A DNA stretch of 32,664 bases, from contig JNEM01008379.1 of assembly GCA_000697335.1 (NCBI GenBank), positions 1-32,664 of the forward strand. The letters are read 5' to 3'. Source of the stretch: Conidiobolus incongruus B7586. Lineage: Eukaryota > Entomophthoromycota > Entomophthoromycetes > Entomophthorales > Conidiobolaceae. Positions 10,072-21,919 of the stretch are shown one piece after another. Position 1 is the first letter of the stretch, and each line of letters begins with the position of its first letter. Both the position numbers and the translations under genes were made by a program. The notes under the pieces were generated by a model that searched no databases, was not told the origin of the DNA, and saw nothing but the letters and a program-made list of their open reading frames with translations.

Positions 10072-13000
10072 GAGTTAGTTTGAAACATCACCTTTAAAAA
10101 ATATAAAAAATTAAAATAGAGTCATATGGACTAGTATTCCTATATTGATAAATGATCACATCATCGATACTATATTTCCTCAATAATTCCAATATAATTA
10201 CAAATTAAGATATATAAAATATTTAATATTTTTTTTCACATATTATAAAATCATATAAATTTTGCGATTACATTTAATTAACTTGTTTTACAATAAATTT
10301 GTAGTGATGTTGACTATATTAATTATTCTTTGATTATATTACCATTCAATTATTGAGGAAATTATGTATATGAATTCCTAATTCTTGGTTATACTAGATA
10401 ATTGTTTAAAATATTTATATTCTACTACGATCTTTAAAAAGAATCGGCATTTGCTCTTGATATATAATCAATTAAATATTCAAAAAAATCTAAATTGGAA
10501 ATTTATTTTTGTAATTTAAAAAATATATATTTAAAATTTTAATTACAAGTTACTTATTTAGTTATAAACAAATTATGATAAATAATTTTTAAATAATTTA
10601 ATTTCAAATTTAAAAATTATTAATAAAATATATTGATGTGAGTATAAAATAATAATATATTCATAATATATTACTATATTAAATATCTATTCAATTTTCC
10701 ATCCTTTAAATTGAATTTTTACTAAATAATAAAATTAATTTTATTAAAAAAATAATTTTTGAATTTAATAATACTAATAAATTTATCAAAAAATTTATTA
10801 AAATTTTATAATTGAATAATATGAAACAAAATCAAATATTCATTTTTATTTATTAATAATTTTTATTATTAGTTTAAAATAAATTTTATAATAAATCTTC
10901 TAAAACTTTTTGATAAATAGAATTATATATATTTATATAGTGATCCTAAAAATATATTAAAAAGAATATTAATATATAAATATATATTTCAACCTATTAA
11001 TATAATTTCAAGTTAGTATTTAAGCTTTGATATTTTTATATTATTTTCAAATTTTATAATATATTCACTGATATATGGATTATATAATGAATTTTAAATC
11101 TTGATAATATATAAAAAGTTATTTAACTTTATCTATTATAATATATGATAATATTATATTTTCAATATTAACTAATATTTTACATTGATATTTATATATA
11201 ATTAAACTTATGTAAGTTTTTAATAGGGTTCAGAGATATCAAGGAGGTTAGTTCTAATATTAATCTATAAAAATTAGCTTAATCAATTATTATATATATA
11301 AGAGTATTTCTAATGATATTAATATTTTAATTTATTTTTATATAATATTGAAAACATTTATAAGTCTTATTTAATCCATGTTATATATCCATAATTACCA
11401 TTGGCTTTATTCGAGGAATGTTTATTTTAAATGATTACTTTATAATAATATTATTCTTTTATTTTTATTAAGTTTTGATTAAATTCTATAATAAGATTTT
11501 TAATCTATTTGTTTATTTTTCTTATTATTCTGAGTTTGAAAAACCAAGGTACCAAGTAATATAATATGATTTAATGATTTTTTTATTAGTTTCTTGAATA
11601 TTTTTTATTTAAGATTTTTGATGCTTTATATTGTTTTTTTAAATTTTTTATTTAATAATATTATAAATAAAGGATTTTATTTTGGGATTATTTACTTGAA
11701 AATTGATTTTGATAATTAAAAAATAATGAATTATTTTAATATAATAAATAAAATAAAAAATAATAGAGTTAATGTTTTAAATTAATAAAAGCCTTAATTT
11801 AATTTTACTTAGGATTTCAATTACTATTAATTTTAAATATTATAGGAATATAAAGATAAAACCTATCATGATATATCCTTTAAAGTCAATAAACATTATT
11901 GAGTTTTTTAGCATATATTTAGCTGCTTGGATTTATATATTATTTAAATAATAAAGGATAAAAACAATAGCTTTTTAAATTATAAAATAAATTAAGCTTA
12001 TTCAAATTTACTTATTGATTTTTAGGTAAATAATTATTAGCATATGTTTTTAAAAGTTTGTTTATCATTTTATTTAAAATACAATATAAATTATTTATAC
12101 CCATTAACTATTCTCTTAATTATATAATATTTTAAATATTATATTTTTATATTTACTTATTTTAAATATAATGAAACATTGTGTAAAAGTCTATATTTTA
12201 TTAAATTATTTTATTGTTTATTTTGACAGATTTATTTTTATAGGTTCTATAACCTTTTTATTTATTAATTTTTTTAAAAATATAATAAATTATTTTCTTT
12301 CATTTAACTATTGGTTTTTTGTTATATTCTTCAATAATTAGACCAAATATGATAAATTTTATGCTATATTTTTAAATAATTATAATTTTAGATATAACTT
12401 GGTAAATTATTATTTTAATTCAACTTATATGCCATCATATTAATACTTAAAATTTATTATTCCAAATGAGCTTATATTAAATGAATCTGTTTTTGAGATA
12501 TTAGACTTATTATTTGAGGGTTTGTTTTTAATATAATGAAAACTCTTATATAATGATTTTTTAGTTTAGAAGTTATTTTTTCTTTTGTTGAATTACCATT
12601 AAGTATTAAAGATCAAATTCAGCCTTAATTCTTTTGGAGTTTGTATGATTTTAATTATTTCAGTTTTATCTCAATATCTAAAAATGCTTAATAAGGTTTT
12701 AATTTAATACTTTGGAAATGGAAATCTATTAGAAATTTTGATACCTGAAAAATAGAATAACAACATGATTAAAGCTATATTGTTTGAGTTTAAATAATAT
12801 TATAAAATAACATCCGAGTATTATTATCGCAAGTAATTGTTTATCTAGGCATACCCATATTAATTATATAATCCAGCAGCAATTTATATCAATTAATGGA
12901 ATATATCAGTATTGAATTTGAAAAATGAATTGTTTGTAAATACAGTTAAATACAAATATCATTGTGTGTATTTATAATAGTTAAAACCTTGATGGATAAA

Positions 13001-13365
13001 ACATCCTTTAAATGGTATACTCACTAAGATATATTAACTATCCAAAATTTCATTTTATCAAACAAGCCAATTGTGTTATTATGATTAAAATAGCAATATC
13101 TCATCATTTTATAAATCGACTAACAATAAAATAGTCCTTTGTCAAAACAATATAATTTAACAATCAATATATATTGTTATCCAATTTGGTATTGTTTAAT
13201 TAATACATTGTTTAGAAACAAAATGCAAATGATATGATAATTATTAAATAATCTGAAGTAATTTATCAAGGGTTAAATCATAAATTAAAATGTCAAATTA
13301 ATCAAATATTACTCTGGATATAAATATAATATTCTTGAAGAGTATAATTTAATAGCATTAATAAT
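10072..13365. other. Long AT-rich intergenic stretch
   Basis: About 3.3 kb with no supported gene. The middle part (roughly 10500-12500) is even poorer in G and C than the other spacers. Small GC-richer patches at about 11224-11250 and 12600-12660 are too short to interpret. The last 100 bases carry the promoter of the homeobox gene. Confidence 0.65.
13319..13326 (+). promoter_or_regulatory. TATA box of the homeobox gene
   Basis: TATAAATA, 47 nt before the ATG, the shortest spacing among the TATA boxes in the window. It implies a very short 5' untranslated region. Confidence 0.55.
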
Positions 13366-14001
13366 ATGATGGAATTACTGCAGTATTGTGATCAGGAAAA
13401 TTACCTTCAATTGATTCGACATCCTCTGTTACCATCAGTCCTGGATTTGATGAATTTGAAGCATAGCTTGACATTAGGTCAAACGTCTAACTTCATTCCT
13501 AAATTCACTCAGGTTATAAACAATGTATTGGACCAGCTATCAGGAAATGAAAGTAGCATCCATGAACTGGACATCTTCATGCGCCATTTGACTATTGGAT
13601 TAATTGATCAAGTGTGGGAATTGCGATCCATCCATGTCGATTTCAGCTTGCAGCTCGACCACATCTATCCTCAACAATTGAATTCATCTGAAAGTCAATA
13701 TTCAGAAGAGAATTCAATTTCCTCCAACATTCACTTCTCAGATCCTTCATTCGTGAATCATAAACCAAGAAGAAAATCAACGCGCAAAGCGAATCACCCT
13801 CAAGACGTGATTCTTTTATTAAAGGACTGGCTATTGAGTAATAGAGAGAATCCTTATCCAACCACTCAAGAAAAGTTGGAGTTATGCACCAAAACTGGAC
13901 TAACTGTGACTCAGCTGAATGACTGGTTTGTAAATGCACGAAGAAGAATCTTAGGTAGAGTGGGGCAATCTACTAGTCATAACAATGGCTCACCACAGTA
14001 A
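13366..14001 (+). CDS. TALE-class homeodomain transcription factor
   Basis: DNA-binding regulator of 211 residues, one exon. The homeodomain spans about residues 134-198: a basic arm PRRKSTRK, a first helix, the three-residue TALE loop with the PYP motif (163-165), and recognition helix WFVNARRR (187-194). Asn190 is the invariant base-contacting Asn51. Position 50 is Val, whereas TALE proteins usually have Ile, Gly or Ala there, so the specificity may differ. Near the N-terminus HPLLPSVLDLM (residues 19-29) resembles the HPL.PLL start of the MEIS/KNOX-type interaction region, and residues 45-100 are predicted helical, so it may have partner-binding helices. The middle (101-132) is Ser/Asn-rich and probably disordered. 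No second homeobox gene or HMG gene lies beside it, so the window gives no support for a mating-type locus. Two ATGs in tandem open the frame; I use the first. Confidence 0.9.
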   Translation: MMELLQYCDQENYLQLIRHPLLPSVLDLMNLKHSLTLGQTSNFIPKFTQVINNVLDQLSGNESSIHELDIFMRHLTIGLIDQVWELRSIHVDFSLQLDHIYPQQLNSSESQYSEENSISSNIHFSDPSFVNHKPRRKSTRKANHPQDVILLLKDWLLSNRENPYPTTQEKLELCTKTGLTVTQLNDWFVNARRRILGRVGQSTSHNNGSPQ

Positions 14002-16246
14002 GCAATAGTTATAATTATCAGTCTAATTTATTACAAAGATTTTTATATCAATTGTCCTTATTAAAATTCTTTCACATTTAAATTCCCTGAATTATTCCAA
14101 TAGTTTCATAAAACTATACTCAATCAATGTTATATATGTATTTCGAAAATTTTAAAGTTCAGAACCGATTAAGTCAATATTCAATAGATTTTTATAATTT
14201 ATAATATTCAAGTTAATATTTAGCTTTATAATATTTATTAATTAATTAAATATAAAAAAAATTATTAAAATTAATATTTAATAAACCATTCAAAAGAAAA
14301 TATAATCAGTATATATTAAAATAATCCAACATATTAATACTTTCGAAATATGTACTTTTTGATGAATTGATATACAAGTCAACAATTTGTAATGGTATAT
14401 TAATAGTACTAATTAATGAACTCATATTATTCACATATTAAGCTATTTACTTGAATTAAATATTACTAAATTTTCAATAAAATTATAATAAATAGATATT
14501 ATTGTTGTTAAAACTAGGTATTGATTAATTACTCTTTATATACTTTAGTTATTAATTTATTACTCCTTAAAATAATTACTATGATAAAAATAATAAAAAC
14601 TGAATGACATACTTTAAATATTTAATGATTTATTAGCATTTTTATTTATCCAGTATAATATGTAACCTATCAAATATTTTTTTTGATAATATTATAATCC
14701 AAAAAGGTTGAAAACTTAATTTATAAAATTATATAAAAAGCTTTAATAACTAAAGATATATATCAAATATGATATCACATGATAACAACGCAATGATGCT
14801 AATGATAAATATAATTTATTAAATATACTGACATTTTATTATGTATTTTATTAAGATTAATAATCTAATAAATTATTTTTGGATTATTATTAATATTCAT
14901 AAAAAATGAAACTCTAATCTGATCTCAAGGATATTTGTATATTTCATTTTTATAAATTCAGACTCCAGCAAACAAGCAACATCAAATAGAATTTTCAAAT
15001 ATAATTACCAATATCATTAATGTTAATAGAAAGAAATAGTTTTTTAAACTAATATTCGCTAACATAATTGATACTAGTTAATTAAACTAGTATCTAATAT
15101 TGTATTTATTGTAGAAAATATTTAAGAGTGAAAATTCAAAGTCATCAATACTATCAGTTATATTTCATTATATAGTTAATCTGATAAATTTTTTGATACA
15201 TAAATCTACTGTTGGGTGAATACTCTTAAACCTACAATATATTTCATGCAATGAAGTATTAGCTATTTTCCAAAATATATATATATTTACTTAGTTGTCT
15301 AACATGAAAACAGCAGCATATTATACTTTAAAAAACAATTAATAAAAACTATATCAATTTTTATAATACTAAGATTATTTATTTAAAAAGATTCAATATG
15401 AAACAATATTTCTCACTAGATATAAAAAATGTAATTTATTCATCTCAATATAAGAATAATTGAAGAAAAAAAATCATGTTAAATTATTAAAAATATATTC
15501 ATATAAAATTTCACAAAATCAATTCAAAGTATCAAACAAAACTAAATTTAATATAAAATTATTAAAATATTAAATATACATATTCAAATATTTTATAAAA
15601 AAAATAGTAAAAAATTGAATTAAAATAATAAATCTTCGCACAATGAATAAATGAAAGTATAAAAACTCAACAGGGAAATTTTGGAAACAAAGGTTAAAAC
15701 TATTGGATTAAGAAAGTTAATTAAAGAATATATCTCATCATTTTCTTTAATATATTATAATTAAATATCTCTATCAATATTGTATATTAAATATTAAACA
15801 ACTTCATTTATACTTAGATATCAAAGAATACTGATAAAACTAGCTAAATTGCTCCTATACCAATCTAATTTTTAAACAAATATACTAAAAACATGATTAA
15901 AATTACGATGTAAAATATTAAAAAATCCAAAATTAATGTATCTTTTTATTAAAATTTAATGCAAAATTAAAAGTCTATATTTTGAAAAAAAAATCATTAT
16001 TATAATATTCTTAATTATCAAAATCTTCAAATTTGATTGATTTATTTTCATATGCATCTTCGTGTTTATAAAAATCCATGAGAATATAGATTTTTTTCGC
16101 GTTTTAATAAAAAATAACTTATAATTGTTAAAATATTATTGGATGGTCTTAATAGTACTCCATAATTCCGTGTTGATTTAAGGGTTAACTTGGATAGAAT
16201 AAATAGGTTTAGATTACGTATTATTGAAATAAAGATTATTGCATTG

Positions 16247-16286
16247 ATTGGATATACAATCATCATTCAATTTCAATCAAGCCAAT
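16247..16286. promoter_or_regulatory. Two CCAAT motifs in opposite orientation
   Basis: ATTGG at 16247-16251 (CCAAT on the minus strand) and CCAAT at 16282-16286 lie about 70-105 bp upstream of the TATA box of the repeat-protein gene. CCAAT is bound by the HAP/NF-Y complex in fungi. Binding here is inference. Confidence 0.35.
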
Positions 16287-16345
16287 CATATTCCTTATTG
16301 AAGGATAAAAATGAAGTTTGAGTTTGATGTAATCAATTCGAAATT

Positions 16346-16361
16346 CCACGTCATATAAATA
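16346..16361 (+). promoter_or_regulatory. CRE-like site abutting a TATA box
   Basis: CCACGTCA (reverse TGACGTGG, the core recognised by ATF/CREB-type bZIP factors such as fission-yeast Atf1) sits at 16346-16353 and is followed directly, without a gap, by TATAAATA at 16354-16361. The TATA box is 137 nt before the ATG and about 30 nt before a pyrimidine-rich stretch that may hold the transcription start. Confidence 0.5.
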
Positions 16362-16490
16362 GAATCCATCCCTATCTATCACTCTCAATCTAAATTATAT
16401 TGATTAAATATCCAACCTTGTACACCCAAACACTAGCATTCTAAACACAAATTTACAAGCACCGTTCCTTAACTAGCTGTTTTTATTATC

Positions 16491-18408
16491 ATGGTAAGTA
16501 ATCTCTATCATTAAATATATGCATTTTGCCAATTTATTGGAATAGACTCTAGTAACTCTAAGAAGATATGCCGTATATGGCGCAGGTATCTATATTTTAT
16601 ACACATTGGTAGCTACATGTCCAGATCTTGATCATTCCACCCACGACCGCGATGTTGATCACTATATTTGCGATGCAGCCGATTATTTACACGATTTATT
16701 TTCTGGGAATCGCCACTATGAAAAGCATTTTGTTCCACTCTCTAAAGATGTTCGTGCCAAATATCATATTCATGTCAAACCTTATGTGATGCAAACCAAA
16801 GAAAAGTACCTTAAACATGCTCATCCTATCGTTTTAAAAAATGTTGACAAGATTCAAAAACTATCCTCTCCTATTTTCCAACAAGTTTTGGACCAATACA
16901 ACCAACACCTTGATCCCCATATCCAAAAGCTCACTACTCAAGCTAACGAGAACTACAATGTTCACTTGAAGCATCATGTAGATAAATATTACAAAATTTC
17001 TGAGAAGATATACTGGAATCAAGTCCACCCTCAATTAAATACTCTTCATAAGCATTCTAAGCATCATGTCAAGCATACTGTTTTACCTGTTCTCTCTGAC
17101 GGAGCCGATCATCTCTATGTTGTTTGCCAAGAGCATGTTATTCCTCATATCTATAAAGCTCAAGAATATTACAAAAACCATTACCATCCACATGTAGAGA
17201 AGTATTATAAGGAATATATTCAAAACTTTTTTGATGAGAATGCTGGAAATGACAAATCTCAGCAATCTGGAGTATATCACTATGCCAAGTCTGCTTATCA
17301 CAATGTCAAGTCCAATATTCAAAATGTCGCTAGTCAATATACTTTTTTGAGTACTCCTAACGAAGCTGAAGATATCCTTGTTCCTCCCTCCAAGTATATT
17401 CCATCTCTCACTGATGACATCAAGCATGGTTTCAGCACTGCTTCTGAGAATGTTGAGTCTTTAACTGAAGAAGCTAAGAATTATGCCTCAGAGGCTGCAA
17501 CCCATGCTTCCACAGTCGCCTCTGAATATGTTGATGATGCTACCGTCACCACCAGATCTATCAAAAAGAAGATCCATTCCAAGGCGTCTTCACTTGCTAA
17601 ATCTGCCTCCTCATCTGTCGAAAAAGCTACTCAAGCAGCCGAAAAACTAACCAAACAAGCCAAGGAATCTGCTGCTAGTGCTGAATCCAAGGTTGAGGAT
17701 GCTTACTCTAAGGCTAGTACTACCATCCAATCTCAAGCTTCTGAAGCTTCTGAATCTGCTAGCTCTAAAATCAAGAAGGGTAAGAAGAAAGCCGCCGATA
17801 ATGTCAAAACTGCTAAGGATAAGGCCCAAGACTCATATGAATCTATTTCATCTACTGTATCTTCCAAAGTTTCCAAAGCTACTGAAAAGATTCATGACAA
17901 CTATGATGATATCAAAAACATTGCTCAGGATAACTACAATTCAGTTTCCGATGCTGCCAAATCCCAAGCCAGCAAAATCAAAGAAGATGCCCAAAAAATC
18001 TACCAAGATGCTAAAGAAAAAGTAGAAGCAGCTGCTGAAGCCACTAAGCCCATCAAATCTAAAGTAGAGAAGGTCAAAGAAGCTGCCAAGTCCCAAGCCG
18101 ATAATGTTAAGGAAGATGCTCAAAAGATCTATCAAGATGCCAAAGAAAAAGTAGAAACACCTGCTGAAGCTACTAAACCCATCAAATCCAAAGTAGAGAA
18201 GGCCAAAGAAGCTGCTCAAAGTGTCGAAAAGGAAGCTAAGAAAAAGGCCTCTGATGCTAGTGAAAAGGTCAAGGAAAACTTGTCTAAAGCTAAACAAAGT
18301 TTTGATGAGAATGTCAAAGAACCTGTGAGAAATGTCGCTCAAAATTTTAGACAGAAAGTGATTCAAGCTGACTCTGAGAACTTGGAAGATAAAGTATCTC
18401 AAGAATAA
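16491..18408 (+). CDS. Membrane-anchored or secreted LEA/apolipoprotein-like repeat protein
   Basis: Not assigned to a named family. Coding exons are 16491-16493 (just ATG) and 16546-18408, joined over a 52-nt GTAAGT...ATAG intron; read straight on, the ATG meets a stop after seven codons. The joined product is 621 residues and begins MTLVTLRRYAVYGAGIYI, a basic-hydrophobic segment fit for a signal anchor. Residues of about 45-240 form a His/Tyr-rich region of degenerate units of the type HxxxYYK..HPHVEKYYKEY. From about 280 to the end the protein is an amphipathic Ala/Lys/Glu/Ser helix array like group 3 LEA proteins and apolipoproteins, containing two near-identical 43-residue repeats (residues 473-515 and 516-558) around KEDAQKIYQDAKEKVE. 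There is no Cys beyond the first 180 residues. A role in membrane or lipid-surface coating or stress protection is inference, supported only by composition and the CRE-like promoter site. Confidence 0.85.
17959..18216 (+). repeat. Two tandem 129-bp coding repeats
   Basis: Copies at 17959-18087 and 18088-18216 encode 43 residues each, both containing KEDAQKIYQDAKEKVE and ATKPIKSKVEK. Differences are mostly synonymous (for example CAAAAAATC against CAAAAGATC), so the duplication is old enough to have drifted but is kept at protein level. Confidence 0.85.
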
Positions 18409-19472
18409 TTAAGCCAACCATACCATTTTTAATTTTGATTATGTCACAAATAATGTAATCTTTGTTATTATTACCAGTAAATAAAATTTAATTCAATCTT
18501 ATATATTGTTTCTTATAATCATTCCCCTTGTTCAATATATTTTATAAAATCTAAGTTTAGTTCTAATTCCTTGCAAGCTCCTCATCATTTTTAACCAATT
18601 AATATTTTACTTAAACTTATATAATCATAGACTCCTTGGATGTTTTTGAGGTTTAAACTGTAATATATACTTTTTGGTATCTTATTATTCCACAAATTAA
18701 AATATCGATCTTTTGCAAATTATCAATTAGCATTTTTTTTATTCATTCTCTATCTAAAATTTTAATACAGGTATTAGACATATTAATTTAAGCTTATGAT
18801 ATAATTATTATAAAAATATAATCATAGAAAAAATAAAATTTGAAATTATTAATATTCATCTTGTTGGTGAGTTGAACAAATGAATAATATATCATAAATG
18901 GTTTATTTTGTCAATTAAAATCGTTATTAGAATTCAATATTCGGAATTTGTTCCCCTGTATTTTGAGTATGCCTAATCTAGTAATATCAAATATTTACTT
19001 TAATTTTTGATTATTTTAAGTTTGATTAACACTAATTAAAAAATAATACTATTAATTATTATAAATATATTGAAATAACAGTGCTAGATAATAGAAATAA
19101 CATATCTATTTTTTATATTATATATACCTGTTAATTGAAATCAAAATTTTATTTTATTTATAAAAATACAATAGTGTAAAAATTCGTTTATTGACATTGA
19201 ATTTATCAGTTTAAAACATTTATTTAGTCAACTTGAATAATAGAATTATCCCATATTAATATTCGAAAAAGTATTATTAATACATGCTAATGAAATGTTT
19301 AACCCTTGACTTTTTTCAAAAGAAAAGGCCCATTAACTATTTTATTTCATTCATATTCATCACCAATCATTTAATAAATACTATTAATCACGATTAACTA
19401 TCAAAAATCTATTGGATACATATAACTCTATCTTCATTCAAAAATAGATCATTTTAATTCTATTAAATAATT
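18409..19472. other. AT-rich intergenic stretch
   Basis: Holds the 3' flank of the repeat-protein gene and the 5' flank of the WD40 gene. A CCAAT motif lies near 19360. I find no TATAAATA box before the WD40 gene and no other gene. Confidence 0.65.
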
Positions 19473-20585
19473 ATGAATAACTCTCGTCAAATACCTTTAA
19501 CATGTTCTGGTCATTCTAGACCTGTAGTTCAAATTCAAATGTCCCCCTTTGTTGAAAATAATCAATATTATTTGATTTCTGCTTGTAAAGGTACTCTTTT
19601 TAATAAAATCTAATTGTAAATATTTTAATATTTTAATTTCAAGATGGCTTTCCTATGCTAAGAGAAGGAAGTACTGGCGATTGGATAGGTACATTTTTAG
19701 GTCATAAAGGCGCTGTTTGGTCTGCTAAGCTGGATATTACTACTAATTTAGCGGTTACTGCCTCTGCTGACTTTTCTACGTAAGGATTAGATATTACTAA
19801 TATATTTATAACGAAAAATTTTAATAGATTTCTTCAATAGAAAAATTTGGGATGCTGTTTCCGGAGAATGTAGGCAAACTTTACCTCATTCTCATATTGT
19901 GAGATCAGCAGATTTTAATCAGCAAGGGACTCATGTGATAACAGGAGGACAAGAAAAAATTTTAAGGATTTTTGATATTAACTATAATGAGTCACCTATA
20001 GTTCAATATCAACCACTATCAGCAACTATTAAATCATTAATATGGGATAAATATCGCAACATTATATTCTCATCAGGAGAGGAGAATATAATTAGAGTAT
20101 GGGATCCTAGATCCAATACTCAAATCTCTGAAATTCAAGCTTCTGCTAACGTAACCAATATGGAGCTATCGTTAGACCATTCTATTTTGTCTTTCACTTC
20201 AGGCAAAAAAGTTGAATTCTGGGATCCTCTCCGCCTTACCCCAATTAAAGATTTTACCTTGGATTTTGAAGCTTCTTGTGTATCAATGAATCCTGTATAT
20301 AAATCCAGATTTGTAGTAGGAGCTGTCAACGATCTATGGGTTAGGTCATTTGACTTTACAACCGGCCAGGTACAACAACTTTACAAAGGACACCATGGAC
20401 CAGTTCACTCTATTAGCCATTCTCCTGATGGTGAGATTTACGCAACAGGATCTGAAGATGGCACAATACGATTATGGCAAACGAATTCTGATACCCCTTA
20501 TGGCCTCTGGCAATATTCAAAACTCAAAGAATCCAACTCCCCCAACTTGATTATTGAAGGCCAAATTGAACTTATCCAATCTTAA
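19473..20585 (+). CDS. STRAP: STRAP/unrip-like WD40 protein, three exons
   Basis: Serine-threonine kinase receptor-associated protein family, also called unrip, a WD40 propeller tied in animals to the SMN complex and mRNA regulation. Exons 19473-19590, 19644-19779 and 19841-20585 join over GT-AG introns of 53 and 61 nt to give 332 residues, near the 350 of the animal protein. Family segments follow in order: [20 protein letters not shown], then [15 protein letters not shown] (around residues 57-70), the IWD of blade two, [12 protein letters not shown], and the last blade [19 protein letters not shown] and [13 protein letters not shown] with the characteristic YGLWQ tail. An earlier 3' splice site ending at 19827 is ruled out because it brings in a stop. 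Codons are AT-rich compared with ADE2. The assignment is firm; the partners in this organism are not known from the sequence. Confidence 0.95.
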
Positions 20586-21919
20586 TTCATGCTATAAACT
20601 CAACGAATGTTCTGTCTGGTCTAATCTTTTGTATTAAGTATTTTTTAATTTAATATGCTGTAATATCTATTTATGCATCACTCATATTAGAAATTTTTAT
20701 TTTAATCACACTCACACTGTTTACTATAAGTTTAAGAATATTCTATAACCATATATAAAATATTATGTTAAGACATTTACAATATGTGATATATTTTCAT
20801 CCAATTTTAATCAAACAACATTTTAAATGTAAATATTCCTATACATTTTAAAAAAATTTTTGATTAAATAAAAAATTATTCAATTTTATAAACAATTATC
20901 ATTGAGTATAACTATATAAAGAAAAACAAAATCGATATCTTTTTAATGACTGATATCCAATAAGCTATACAAATTATATAAATTGTTTTCACGGTTTATA
21001 TTATTAATAAATATTTACAATTTTAATTAATTAGTTATTAGATTAAAAATTGTAATAATATTATATTTAAAATTATACTATTAAATATCAATATATTTAC
21101 TCAGAAAAATTACTAATAAATATATTTATTATAATATAACCATACCTTTTTAAGTACGCTCGTATATGAAACTTTATAACAAATTAAAAATTCTGATTAA
21201 TAATTAATGAATTATTGATAAAAGAAACTTGAAAATATAAGTTTAAAGACAATTATATATAATATTTACTTAGTTAAATAGATTGATAGGAATTGATCCT
21301 TATAAATATAAATTTTGATAACTCAACATGCCAATCATATTATATCATGCCAATATTATTTATATAATATAATATTCTGTCAGATTGATTTATATTTATA
21401 GGTTTGATAAATTAATTTTTTCAATATTAATTTTTAAATTAGAAAATAATTTTTGCTTATATCTTATTTGATAAATATCCAATTATCAAACTTCACAATA
21501 TTACCTGAGATATTAATTCTTCAATTTATAAATACACGGTGATCAAGTATGGAATATATCAAAATATTATTATTATTATTATCCAATATTAGCTCTTTAT
21601 ACACTTAGACTTAACTAGTGTATTACAAATAATGGAAAATAATCCTAAATTAATTGTGATTTGTTCAAATTCAAGAAATTGGTGATTAAATTGAATTTTA
21701 TAAAATACCCTCATTTCTTTAATTTGAATTTAATCAATTAATAACACTAAGCTTTAATAATATCAATTACTCAATATTGGTTATAACTAATAAATATATA
21801 TGATATAATCAATATTTTTGTTACTAGACCATTATATTATAAAATTACAATTCTTATTCAGCTAAATAAGGTTGTTTCTTACATAAACTTACCTCTCAGC
21901 TATATCTTGAATTCACAAT
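20586..21919. other. AT-rich intergenic stretch with a short ATT microsatellite
   Basis: No gene seen. An (ATT)5 run lies at 21566-21582. The last 100 bases form the cyclin promoter. Confidence 0.65.
21838..21845 (+). promoter_or_regulatory. TATA box of the cyclin gene
   Basis: TATAAAAT, 82 nt before the ATG. It departs from the TATAAATA form of the other genes at one position, so support is weaker. Confidence 0.4.

Larger units (their letters stand above)
14002..16490. other. AT-rich intergenic stretch ending in a promoter
   Basis: From 14002 to about 16000 I see only A/T-rich spacer. From about 16150 to 16490 the DNA becomes GC-richer and carries CCAAT motifs, a CRE-like site, a TATA box and a pyrimidine-rich start region for the repeat-protein gene. 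A 66-codon minus-strand frame at 16066-16266 overlaps this promoter and is AT-biased; I do not accept it. Confidence 0.6.

Noticed and set aside
13366-14001. Mating-type (HD) locus
   Set aside because: Only one homeobox gene is present and none of the usual flanking genes or an HMG gene lies nearby.
16066-16266. 66-codon minus-strand frame
   Set aside because: AT-driven codons, no recognisable motif, and it overlaps the promoter of the repeat-protein gene.
17083-18402. Minus- and plus-strand alternative frames inside the repeat-protein gene
   Set aside because: They mirror the repetitive Lys/Ala/Glu codons; the sense frame alone has a proper start and consistent composition.
19780-19827. 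Earlier acceptor for the second STRAP intron
   Set aside because: It adds an in-frame TAG before the conserved KIWDAVSGE segment.
21660-21680. GTTCAAATTC, similar to a tRNA B box
   Set aside because: No A box or acceptor stem at the expected distance; the surrounding DNA cannot fold as a cloverleaf.
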